Assembly: GCA_050633545.1 (NCBI GenBank)
Contig: JBOEGS010000001.1
Span: 372,001 to 436,000, forward strand
Direction: 5' to 3'
From: Litorivita sp050633545
GTDB lineage: Bacteria; Pseudomonadota; Alphaproteobacteria; Rhodobacterales; Rhodobacteraceae
DNA: 64,000 nucleotides
Below are positions 52,019 through 59,289 of the stretch, one piece after another (position 1 is the stretch's first letter; each line of letters opens with the position of its first letter). Both the position numbers and the translations under genes were made by a program. The notes under the pieces were generated by a model. It ran no database searches, was not told the DNA's origin, and saw only the letters and a list, made by a program, of their open reading frames with translations.

Positions 52019-52333
52019 ATGACCCAGTTCGATGTCCCTGCCCAACACTTGGCCAACCTTTATCGAAAGAGTTTTGGAGGTAAGGAGAATGGTCGGTTCA
52101 GGATATCTTCGAAACAAGTCAAAGAGCTTTTGGGGAAAAAGCGCATCTATGCTGATGACATCGAGCAGCTCACGCGAGCGGTCCTAGAACAAGGTTACGT
52201 CTTGATTGATATGGAAAGCTTCTTTGTTCTGCTCAGCGCGAAAACCTTTGTGAACTACCGTAGGGTTAGCGCAGAAGCTTTGACAGCGGAATTGGCGGGC
52301 AAGACAGCAACGCCCAAGACATCCAGCTCCTGA
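52019..52333 (+). CDS. small hypothetical protein divergent from mgtE
   Basis: A 104-residue soluble product: VPAQHLANLYRKSFGGKENG, then RFRISSKQVKELLGKKRIYA and DDIEQLTRAVLEQGYVLIDM. The middle looks like a small helical, possibly winged-helix fold with a beta end, so it could be a DNA-binding or adaptor protein. GGAG precedes the ATG. No family recognised. It shares a lower-G+C island and a divergent promoter with the mgtE-rimK operon. Confidence 0.65.
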   Translation: MTQFDVPAQHLANLYRKSFGGKENGRFRISSKQVKELLGKKRIYADDIEQLTRAVLEQGYVLIDMESFFVLLSAKTFVNYRRVSAEALTAELAGKTATPKTSSS

Positions 52334-52866
52334 ACTGCAACCCGAAAGCAGACCTTCGCGCATATGCAACGAACGCTCACTTTGTCCGCACTGACCCATC
52401 GCGGTATCGCATGGCGAATGTCGGCTTTTTCGGTGACGCTGGACGGAAGGCCTATGCCGCCACAAGGAAACCTGTCTTTTCATTTCAAGCTTGGGCACAT
52501 TGATTTCATTGCATGACATTGCTGACCTGAAACGGGAACGACATAAGGTGCGCAATCACTTGTGCCGATTCGGGTGCGATGCGGCCTGCGGCGCGCGGAC
52601 CACCGGCGCGAGACGGGCGAAAATGTTGCTCTGGCTATGGTGCATCGGGTTTCCTGTCGCGGCCAAGGCAGGATGACCCAAGGTAAGACACTCATAGCAA
52701 TGGCAATATCAGCGCGCGCCAAAGAGCGCCCTGCGCTCATGCCCGCTGCCGTTGTGGCAAAGCCGCAAAGAGAAGATTTTCGGCCGCAGATCATTAAAAA
52801 TGTGTTGAAATTAAGGCGGCTGATTATTGGGCCAACCATTTTCGATGAATTAATGAGGACGAACAC
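52334..52866. other. 533-base region with no supported gene
   Basis: Contains decayed repeat-like fragments: CCGAAAGCAGACCTTCGC near 52342, CTTTGTCCGCACTGACC near 52381 and GAATGTCGGCTTTTTCGG near 52418, related to those at 35.6, 37.0 and 47.2 kb. The 3' part, A+T-rich from about 52785, should hold the promoter of the VPLPA-CTERM gene. Confidence 0.5.
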
Positions 52867-53379
52867 ATGAATAAATCCATGCTTCTTTCAGCCATTGCGG
52901 CTGCAACACTCGCCATCTCAACGCCGGCAGCGCAAGCGGCCCCCCTGACGCTCGACGCGGGCTGGACCCAGTTTCAATTCGGCTCCACCACATGGACCGA
53001 CAATTATACGTTTTCCTTGTCGAGCGCCGCCTATCTCTATGTGACCGACGCGTTCCTATCCGGTGACATGTTCGAAGTGTTTTCCAGCGGCACGAGCCTT
53101 GGGCAAACATCCTTGGTGCCCGATGGCGCCGGCTTCGACATCGACGACGATTTTGACGCCGCCTTTGCCAGCGCGGACTTCAGCTCGGCGGTCTTCATGC
53201 TGGGCGCGGGCGTATATGACATCAGCGGCACCGTGATCCAGAGCGCTGCGGGCACCTCGGGTGGCGGCGCGGGCATCCAGATCGTATCTGCTCCGGCGGT
53301 GCCGGTCCCTGCGGCGGGTTTGCTGCTGCTGTCGGCCTTTGGCGGCGTTGCGGCCATGCGCCGGCGCAAGAAGGCCTAA
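52867..53379 (+). CDS. VPLPA-CTERM sorting-domain surface protein
   Basis: A 170-residue secreted protein. Signal peptide (MLLSAIAAATLAISTPAAQA, cut after AQA-A). The mature part is small, Ser/Asp/Gly-rich, without Cys. The C-terminus is a VPLPA-CTERM tripartite signal: VPVPA (145-149), a hydrophobic helix (AGLLLLSAFGGVAAM) and the basic MRRRKKA. Such proteins are processed by an exosortase and are linked to extracellular matrix. No exosortase gene is in this window. Followed by a terminator. Confidence 0.88.
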   Translation: MNKSMLLSAIAAATLAISTPAAQAAPLTLDAGWTQFQFGSTTWTDNYTFSLSSAAYLYVTDAFLSGDMFEVFSSGTSLGQTSLVPDGAGFDIDDDFDAAFASADFSSAVFMLGAGVYDISGTVIQSAAGTSGGGAGIQIVSAPAVPVPAAGLLLLSAFGGVAAMRRRKKA

Positions 53380-53410
53380 ACTGGCCTCGCTACCCACGGA
53401 CTCTAGATTT

Positions 53411-53440
53411 GGGGCGCCCTCCACCGGGGTGCCCCATTTT
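53411..53440 (+). terminator. rho-independent terminator after the VPLPA-CTERM gene
   Basis: GGGGCGCC (53411-53418) pairs with GGTGCCCC (53428-53435) including one G-U pair, followed by ATTTTCTT. Confidence 0.75.
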
Positions 53441-53551
53441 CTTCGCACACAGGCCCCATCGGGCAAGTGACAGGATGCCCGCCGTCTAAACGCGCAAACG
53501 CCCGCAGGGCAAACCTACGGGCGCGCTTGATCGCATTTGCTGACGTGAGGA

Positions 53552-54424
53552 TCAGCTCAGGCCAAGCAGTTTGGCCGCGTTGCCCTTGATGATGCCTTCG
53601 CGCAACTCGTCCTTGATGGCGATTTTCTCGAAATCGCTGAGCCAGCGTTCGGGCGTGATCATCGGCCAGTCAGAGCCGAACAGCACTTTTTTCTTCAAGA
53701 TCGAGTTGCAGTATTTCACCAAAATCTCGGGGAAGTATTTCGGCGACCAACCCGACAGGTCGATATAGACGTTGGGCTTGTGCTGCGCGACGGCGAGCGC
53801 CTCTTCCTGCCACGGGAAGGAGGGGTGCGCGAGGATGATTTTCATATCGGGAAAATCCACCGCCACATCATCCATATACATCGGGTTGGAGTATTTCAGC
53901 CGCATGCCGTTGCCCCCCCGCATGCCCGATCCGACGCCCGTCTGCCCCGTATGGAACAGGGCAATACCGCCCTCTTCGGCGATGGCTTCATATAGCTCGT
54001 ATGCCATGCGGTCATTGGGGTAGAAGCCCTGCATGGTCGGATGGAACTTAAAGCCCTTGATGCCGAAATCCTTGATCAAACGGCGCGCTTCGCGGGCGCC
54101 CATTTTGCCCTTATGCGGGTCGATCGAGGCAAAGGGGATCAGCACGTCGTCGTTCTGTGCGGCCAATTCGGCCACCTCTTCATTCTTGTAGCGCCGGTAG
54201 CCGGTTTCGCGTTCGGCATCGACGGGGAAGATCACCGCAGCGATGTTTTGCGCGCGGTAATGGGCGGCGGTTTGCGGCACGGTGGGCGGGTGGCTCCACG
54301 GCGCGCCGAAATAGGTCGCCATGGTCGATTGCAAATCGTCATAGCCATCGTCGCTATGGCATCCGCAAGGCTCTTCGGCATGGGTGTGAAAATCAATCGC
54401 GCGGACTTTGGTAAGGTCAACCAT
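53552..54424 (-). CDS. amidohydrolase-family (amidohydrolase 2) protein
   Basis: A 290-residue metal-dependent hydrolase/decarboxylase of the ACMSD/gamma-resorcylate decarboxylase group. AIDFHTHAEEP gives the HxH metal site, GFKFHPTMQGFYPND and IALFHTGQTGVGSGMRGG the middle, IILAHPSFPWQEEALAVAQH the next His, and VLFGSDWPMITPERW the active Asp. It is the last gene of a catabolic operon with a feruloyl-CoA-synthase-like ligase, where a non-oxidative cleavage or hydrolysis of an aromatic product is plausible. Confidence 0.85.
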   Translation of the reverse strand: MVDLTKVRAIDFHTHAEEPCGCHSDDGYDDLQSTMATYFGAPWSHPPTVPQTAAHYRAQNIAAVIFPVDAERETGYRRYKNEEVAELAAQNDDVLIPFASIDPHKGKMGAREARRLIKDFGIKGFKFHPTMQGFYPNDRMAYELYEAIAEEGGIALFHTGQTGVGSGMRGGNGMRLKYSNPMYMDDVAVDFPDMKIILAHPSFPWQEEALAVAQHKPNVYIDLSGWSPKYFPEILVKYCNSILKKKVLFGSDWPMITPERWLSDFEKIAIKDELREGIIKGNAAKLLGLS

Positions 54425-54439
54425 TTGCCTGCTCCTGTC

Positions 54440-56254
54440 TTAAAGTTTCGCAACGCCAGCGGCGTTGTCATCATAGAGGCGGTTCAAAAGCGCGGCGCGG
54501 CGCGTCAACACTTTGCGGAAATTCAGATTACCCTTGGCGGTGATTTCACCCTCGGTCAAAGACGGCGCCTCGGCCAGAACAATCGCACGGGTGACGCGGC
54601 TCGACGATCCGCTGACCCGCCCTGCCCGTGCATTCAAACGATGATGCAATTCGGCCAAAAGCTTGGGACAGACCAATGCACCATCTTCTTCGCGCATGTC
54701 ATATCCCGCCGCCTCAAGCGCCTCTATGTTGGGGAAAACCATCACGCCGATCTCGTTTCTGTCGGCCCCCGTGATGACCAGATCGCCCGCAATCGGCGCC
54801 AGTTCGGCCAAGACTTCGACGCGTAGACCCGCCGCGCGCACCCATGTGCCGGTGAGCAATTTGAAGTCTTCGGAAATGCGCCCGTCAAAGCGCATACCCT
54901 TACTGAAATCATCCTTGTCGATGAAGACCATGGCATCGCCGGTGACGAAATAGCCCTCGTCATCAAAGGCTTCGGCGGTTTTGGCCGCATCCTCGAAATA
55001 GCTGCTCATCACATTCGGCCCTTTGGCGCGTATCTCGCAGCGCATCTCGGCGTCAGGGATCAGCTTCAATTCGACGCCCGTCATCGGCACGCCCACCACG
55101 CCGGAGCGGTCAATCGGCTCTTGCTGCATCATGCAGGCCGGTGCGGTTTCGGTCAGCCCCCAAGACGAGGTCATCAACGGCACCTCGCCTTTGACCTCTT
55201 CGGCCATACGCTCCAACCCTTGCCAGACCTCTTGCGGCAAAGACGCGCCCGCATAAAAGATCAAATCGAGGTTTTCAAAGAACCGCTGGCGCAGCGCTGC
55301 ATCCTTTTCCAATGCGGCGACAAGCATCGCATAGCCGACCGGCACGTTGAACGACAGGCTGCCGGTGACCATCGACAGGTTTTCCAGCGTGCGATCAAAC
55401 AGACCTTTGACCGGTTTACCATCGTCAATGTAGAGACTGCCGCCATTGGCGAGCATCATGTTGACATTATGCGAGCCGCCAAAGACGTGGTTCCACGGCA
55501 ACCAATCCATGATGACCGGCGGCTTTTCCTTCAAGAACGGCATCGCATCGCTGAGTTGGGCTTGATTGACGCACATCATCCTCTGGGTGGTCGGCACGCC
55601 TTTGGGGTTCGAGGTCGAGCCGCTGGTCATCAGGATTTTGGCGACCGTATCGGGGGTCACGCGGGCAAAGGCCGCGTCCACATCAATCCCGCCGTCCCCT
55701 TTGAGCAACTGCGCAAAAGGCGTGACCTTCTGGCCGCCCGGGCGGGTGGAGACGATCTCGACCCCGCCGAGCGCATCCAGCTTGAGCGCCTCGGCATATT
55801 GATCCGCATCCACCACATAGGCCATCTTGGGCCGCACCAGTTCAATCGCGTGGCGCAGCCTCCCGTGGGCGCCGTGGATGAGGCTGTATTGCTCGGCCAC
55901 GGGCACCGTGGGCACACCGGCATATTGCGCGCCAAGCGTCAAAAGCCCGTGATCCACGCCATTGCCCGACATGATGAGGATCGGCGTATCCGGCCCCATC
56001 CCGCGCGCCAAAAGCGCCGCCGCAATCGCACGCACATGGCCCAAGGTCGAGGCATAGCTTTCCTCGCGCCAGCCTGCGCCGCTGCGCTCTGCGATGAATG
56101 TCCGGTCCGGCGCGGCCGCTGTCCAGTTGTGCAACCAATCGCCGCTGCGCTGGACATACTCCCCCAAAGGATAGGCCGAGCGCAGCAGGATTGTGCCATC
56201 GGCGCGCGCCTCATGGGTCACTTTATGCGGCAAGAAATTCGATGTTCGTTTCAT
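54440..56254 (-). CDS. feruloyl-CoA synthase-like AMP-binding acyl-CoA ligase
   Basis: A 604-residue adenylate-forming enzyme activating an aromatic or hydroxycinnamic acid to its CoA thioester. P-loop-like ILMTSGSTSNPKGVPTTQR, the aromatic-site segment VIMDWLPWNHVFGGSHNVNM, TSSWGLTETAPACMMQQEPI and the hinge FDGRISEDFKLLTGTWV are seen; the Lys near the end is in ITAKGNLNFRKVL. DWLPWNHVFGGSH is typical of the Fcs type. It is 15 bases upstream of the amidohydrolase gene in the same operon. Confidence 0.85.
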   Translation of the reverse strand: MKRTSNFLPHKVTHEARADGTILLRSAYPLGEYVQRSGDWLHNWTAAAPDRTFIAERSGAGWREESYASTLGHVRAIAAALLARGMGPDTPILIMSGNGVDHGLLTLGAQYAGVPTVPVAEQYSLIHGAHGRLRHAIELVRPKMAYVVDADQYAEALKLDALGGVEIVSTRPGGQKVTPFAQLLKGDGGIDVDAAFARVTPDTVAKILMTSGSTSNPKGVPTTQRMMCVNQAQLSDAMPFLKEKPPVIMDWLPWNHVFGGSHNVNMMLANGGSLYIDDGKPVKGLFDRTLENLSMVTGSLSFNVPVGYAMLVAALEKDAALRQRFFENLDLIFYAGASLPQEVWQGLERMAEEVKGEVPLMTSSWGLTETAPACMMQQEPIDRSGVVGVPMTGVELKLIPDAEMRCEIRAKGPNVMSSYFEDAAKTAEAFDDEGYFVTGDAMVFIDKDDFSKGMRFDGRISEDFKLLTGTWVRAAGLRVEVLAELAPIAGDLVITGADRNEIGVMVFPNIEALEAAGYDMREEDGALVCPKLLAELHHRLNARAGRVSGSSSRVTRAIVLAEAPSLTEGEITAKGNLNFRKVLTRRAALLNRLYDDNAAGVAKL

Positions 56255-56259
56255 TGGGC

Positions 56260-56742
56260 TCAGCCTCCCGCCAGCCGTTTTTCGATCCCGCGCAGCACCG
56301 CAATCACGGCGGCGCGCGTCTGCTCGTCAATGCCTTGGGTCAATTGCGCCTCATGGGCGCGCACAGCTTTGAGCGCACGTTCATAGAGCTGTCGCCCCGC
56401 CAATGTCGGTTGCAAGGCATAGGCGCGCCGGTCGGTTGGTACCCGCTCGCGCAGGATCAACTCGCGCCGCTCCAATTCGTCGATAATGACCACCAGATTG
56501 GGGCGCTCGACATCCATCGCATCGGCCAGTTGCGATTGCCGCAGGCCGGGATTGTCGGTGATCAACACCAAAGCGGTATAGGTCAGCATCCGCAACTCGA
56601 AGGGTTTGAGCACGCGGGTCAGGTCGGCTTGCACATGGTTGAAGCTGCGCTTCATGTGATAACCAAGCGCCTCGCGCAGCGTGCTATCATCAACATGCGC
56701 AACCGTAGGGTTTGCCGCGGATTTGGAAACAGGTGTGCGCAT
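56260..56742 (-). CDS. MarR-family regulator of the catabolic operon
   Basis: A 160-residue winged-helix MarR protein: LRQSQLADAMDVERPNLVVI recognition region and LILRERVPTDRRAYALQPT wing. It is embedded between the crotonase and ligase genes (4 and 5 bases spacing). MarR proteins of the CouR/FerR kind bind hydroxycinnamoyl-CoA and lift repression, so a similar role is likely. The longer frame upstream overlaps the crotonase gene and is rejected; start at 56742. Confidence 0.88.
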   Translation of the reverse strand: MRTPVSKSAANPTVAHVDDSTLREALGYHMKRSFNHVQADLTRVLKPFELRMLTYTALVLITDNPGLRQSQLADAMDVERPNLVVIIDELERRELILRERVPTDRRAYALQPTLAGRQLYERALKAVRAHEAQLTQGIDEQTRAAVIAVLRGIEKRLAGG

Positions 56743-56746
56743 CAGA

Positions 56747-57514
56747 TCACCGGAAACTTGGCTGGCGTTTTTCAAGAAAAGCGGCGAGGCCTTCAATGGC
56801 ATCGGGGCTGGTTTGGGTAACGGCGGCGCAAAGGCTCTCGGTGAAGAGGCCCCCTGCCTTGTCCATATCCTCGATCCGGCTGAGCGCTTGGATCATGATA
56901 TAGTTGGACAGCGGCGCATTTGACGCGATCTTGCCGGCCAGCTCCTGCGCCATGGCCAAGGCTTCGCCCTCCCCCACGCTGTAATGCGCGAGACCCAGGG
57001 CCTTGCCCTCATCGGCGCCGTATTTGCGGCCCGTCAGCATCATCTCAATCATCCGGTCGGCGCCTAAAATCCGGCCCACCCGAACCGAAGCTCCGCCGCC
57101 GACAAAAATGCCGCGCCGCCCTTCGGGCAGTTGGAAAATGGTCGAGGGTTCGGCAATGCGCACATGGGTCGAGGTGGCAAGCTCCAACCCGCCGCCCATC
57201 ACCGCGCCGAACATCGCAGACACCACAGGCAGCCCGCCGTATTGGATGCGGTCCATGACCTGATGCCAGCCGCGCGAATGGCGCATCGTGCCTTCGGCGT
57301 CGCGCGACACATGTTCCGACAGGTCCAGACCCGAGCAAAAATGCCCCGCCGTGCCGGTCAGAACCGCGACTTTGACGCCCTCGGGCGGGCGCGAGAAGAA
57401 GGCATCAATCGCATGCAAAAGCGCGTCACACATGGCGTTGCGTTTGTCGGGACGGTTCATCGTCAACGTGGCGACGCCGCCGTTGATGTCGATTTTCAAA
57501 ACGGGGTCGGACAT
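56747..57514 (-). CDS. enoyl-CoA hydratase/isomerase-family protein
   Basis: A 255-residue crotonase: LTMNRPDKRNAMCDALLHAI, oxyanion-hole GTAGHFCSGLDLSEH and AMFGAVMGGGLELATSTHV, and AEPSTIFQLPEGRRGIFVGG with the acidic site. In hydroxycinnamate breakdown a crotonase hydrates the side chain of the CoA ester (or also cleaves it), which fits between the ligase and the SDR. Start at 57514, ten bases after the SDR stop. Confidence 0.87.
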   Translation of the reverse strand: MSDPVLKIDINGGVATLTMNRPDKRNAMCDALLHAIDAFFSRPPEGVKVAVLTGTAGHFCSGLDLSEHVSRDAEGTMRHSRGWHQVMDRIQYGGLPVVSAMFGAVMGGGLELATSTHVRIAEPSTIFQLPEGRRGIFVGGGASVRVGRILGADRMIEMMLTGRKYGADEGKALGLAHYSVGEGEALAMAQELAGKIASNAPLSNYIMIQALSRIEDMDKAGGLFTESLCAAVTQTSPDAIEGLAAFLEKRQPSFR

Positions 57515-57524
57515 GGTGCTCTCC

Positions 57525-58286
57525 TCAGCGCGGCGGCAGGCGCACAGCGCCGTCGAGCCGGATGGTGGTGCCGTTCAAAAACGGGTTTGTGACAATCTGT
57601 TCGGCCAAAAGCGCATATTCTTGCGGTTGGCCCAAACGGGCGGGAAAGGGGATGTTGGCGGTGATCTTGGCGGCCACCTCTTCGGGCAGCCCCTCCATCA
57701 TCGGGGTGTGAAACAGACCCGGCGCGATGGCCATGACCCGAATGCCGCTTTGGGCAAATTCGCGGGCCGCAGGCAGGCAGAGCGCGGCAATCCCGCCTTT
57801 GGAGGCGGCATAGGCGGCTTGGCCCAATTGCCCGTCCTGATAGGCGACCGAGGAGGTGTTGATCACCACGCCGCGCTCGCCGTCGGCCAAAGGCTCAAGC
57901 TGCGCCATCTTCGCGGCGGCATGGCTCATCACATTATAGGTGCCAAAGAGATTGACCTTGACGACTTTCTCGAAGGCCTCGATCGACAGCTTGCTTTCGC
58001 GGCCGACAATACGCGCGGCGACGCCGATACCGGCGCAGTTGATCGCAATACGCGGCGTGCCGATTGTGTCGCAAATTTGCGCAATCGCGGTGCCCACGGC
58101 GCTGGCATCGCTGACATCGACCTTGACGGCCATCCCGCCGATTTCACCGGCGACCGCTTCGGCGCGGGCGATGTCGAAATCAAGGATCGCAACCTTTGCC
58201 CCCTTGGCCGCAAGATGGCGCGCCGTAGCCGCACCAAGCCCGCTGCCCCCGCCAGTGACCAGCGCGATTTGTCCGTCAATTTGCAT
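57525..58286 (-). CDS. SDR-family oxidoreductase, 3-hydroxyacyl-CoA dehydrogenase type
   Basis: A 253-residue classical short-chain dehydrogenase. NAD-binding TGGGSGLG (11-18), Asp in ILDFDIA (favouring NAD+), NCAG, catalytic NTSSVAYQDGQLGQAAYAAS with YxxxK, and IAPGLFHTPMMEGLP. It resembles HSD17B10-like 3-hydroxyacyl-CoA dehydrogenases. First gene of the catabolic operon; an inverted repeat lies 150 bases upstream. Confidence 0.87.
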   Translation of the reverse strand: MQIDGQIALVTGGGSGLGAATARHLAAKGAKVAILDFDIARAEAVAGEIGGMAVKVDVSDASAVGTAIAQICDTIGTPRIAINCAGIGVAARIVGRESKLSIEAFEKVVKVNLFGTYNVMSHAAAKMAQLEPLADGERGVVINTSSVAYQDGQLGQAAYAASKGGIAALCLPAAREFAQSGIRVMAIAPGLFHTPMMEGLPEEVAAKITANIPFPARLGQPQEYALLAEQIVTNPFLNGTTIRLDGAVRLPPR

Positions 58287-58435
58287 GTGCTATCTCCCTA
58301 TAGATACCTTGACCGAAGACCGATGGCGAAGATTGCAAACCTACGGATGCGTAGGTGTGCCGCTCCGCCGGTCTGGCGCGCTCCTCCACGCGGCATCCGC
58401 CTGGCAGCCTCCTCGGCGCTGCGGATTGACACAAT

Positions 58436-58468
58436 AGTTATGCATCATACCCATTAGTGTCCATAACT
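58436..58468. promoter_or_regulatory. inverted repeat AGTTATG-N19-CATAACT, possible MarR operator
   Basis: Perfect 7-bp arms (58436-58442, 58462-58468) in an A+T-rich patch upstream of the SDR gene, the first of the operon containing the MarR regulator. Good candidate for its operator; the spacing is long for one MarR dimer, so two half-sites are possible. Confidence 0.45.
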
Positions 58469-58540
58469 TTTATAGGTTCCATTTCAACGACTTATCAAAT
58501 CCTGGAAGACCCGCCCGCCCGACTCGCGCGCCGCACCGGC

Positions 58541-59239
58541 CTAATCGGCGGCGGCAATGGCCAGCGATATCGGCTCCAACCCGTCAATCCCGCCGGTGAT
58601 CTTATCCCCTGCCACAACCGGCCCCACACCCTCGGGCGTGCCTGTCATGATCACATCGCCCGCGTCCAGATGATAGAACTTGGACAGATAGGCGATCACA
58701 TCGGGCACCGGATGGATCAACAGATCGAGCGTCGAATCTTGGCGCACCGCACCGTTCAATTCCAGATGGATGCGCTGGTTCGAGATCGGGCCAAAGGCCT
58801 CGGCCTTGGTCAGCGGTGCGAATACGGCAGAATTCTCCACATCCTTGCCAAAGGCCCAAGGCCGCTTGACCTCGCGCGATTTGATTTGCCAATCGCGCCG
58901 TGTCATATCGAGACCGCAGCCGTAAGCATAGATCGCCTGCGCCGCCTGTTCGGGCGATCCGCAAAACACCGGCCCGCCGAGCGCCACGACCAGTTCCATC
59001 TCGTAATGGAAATCCTCGGTTTGCGGCGGATAGGCGATCACAGAGCCGCTGGCGCAGGTCATATGCGCCGATTTGGTAAAGAAGAACGGCGCGTCTCGGT
59101 CGACCTCATAGCCCATTTCGGCGGCGTGTTTGGCATAGTTGCGCCCGACACAGAAAATCCGCCGCACGGGATAGGCCGCCCTTTCGCCTTTGACCGCAAT
59201 GATCGGTTGAACGGGGGCGGGAAAGACGTAATTGCTCAT
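58541..59239 (-). CDS. fumarylacetoacetate hydrolase (FAH)-family protein
   Basis: A 232-residue FAH-fold protein hydrolysing or decarboxylating acyl-pyruvate-type compounds. IFCVGRNYAKHAAEMG, FFFTKSAHM, FHYEMELVVALGG (metal-binding Glu pair), GLDMTRRDWQIKSREVKRPW and VIMTGTPEGVGPV are all family marks. Likely fumarylpyruvate hydrolase or acylpyruvase. Same strand as, but 254 bases before, the catabolic operon, so it may be separate. Confidence 0.88.
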   Translation of the reverse strand: MSNYVFPAPVQPIIAVKGERAAYPVRRIFCVGRNYAKHAAEMGYEVDRDAPFFFTKSAHMTCASGSVIAYPPQTEDFHYEMELVVALGGPVFCGSPEQAAQAIYAYGCGLDMTRRDWQIKSREVKRPWAFGKDVENSAVFAPLTKAEAFGPISNQRIHLELNGAVRQDSTLDLLIHPVPDVIAYLSKFYHLDAGDVIMTGTPEGVGPVVAGDKITGGIDGLEPISLAIAAAD

Positions 59240-59289
59240 GGGATAGCTCCGGCTGTTGGCCCGCTCTTGCGGCGGTGGAGGCCAGACAA

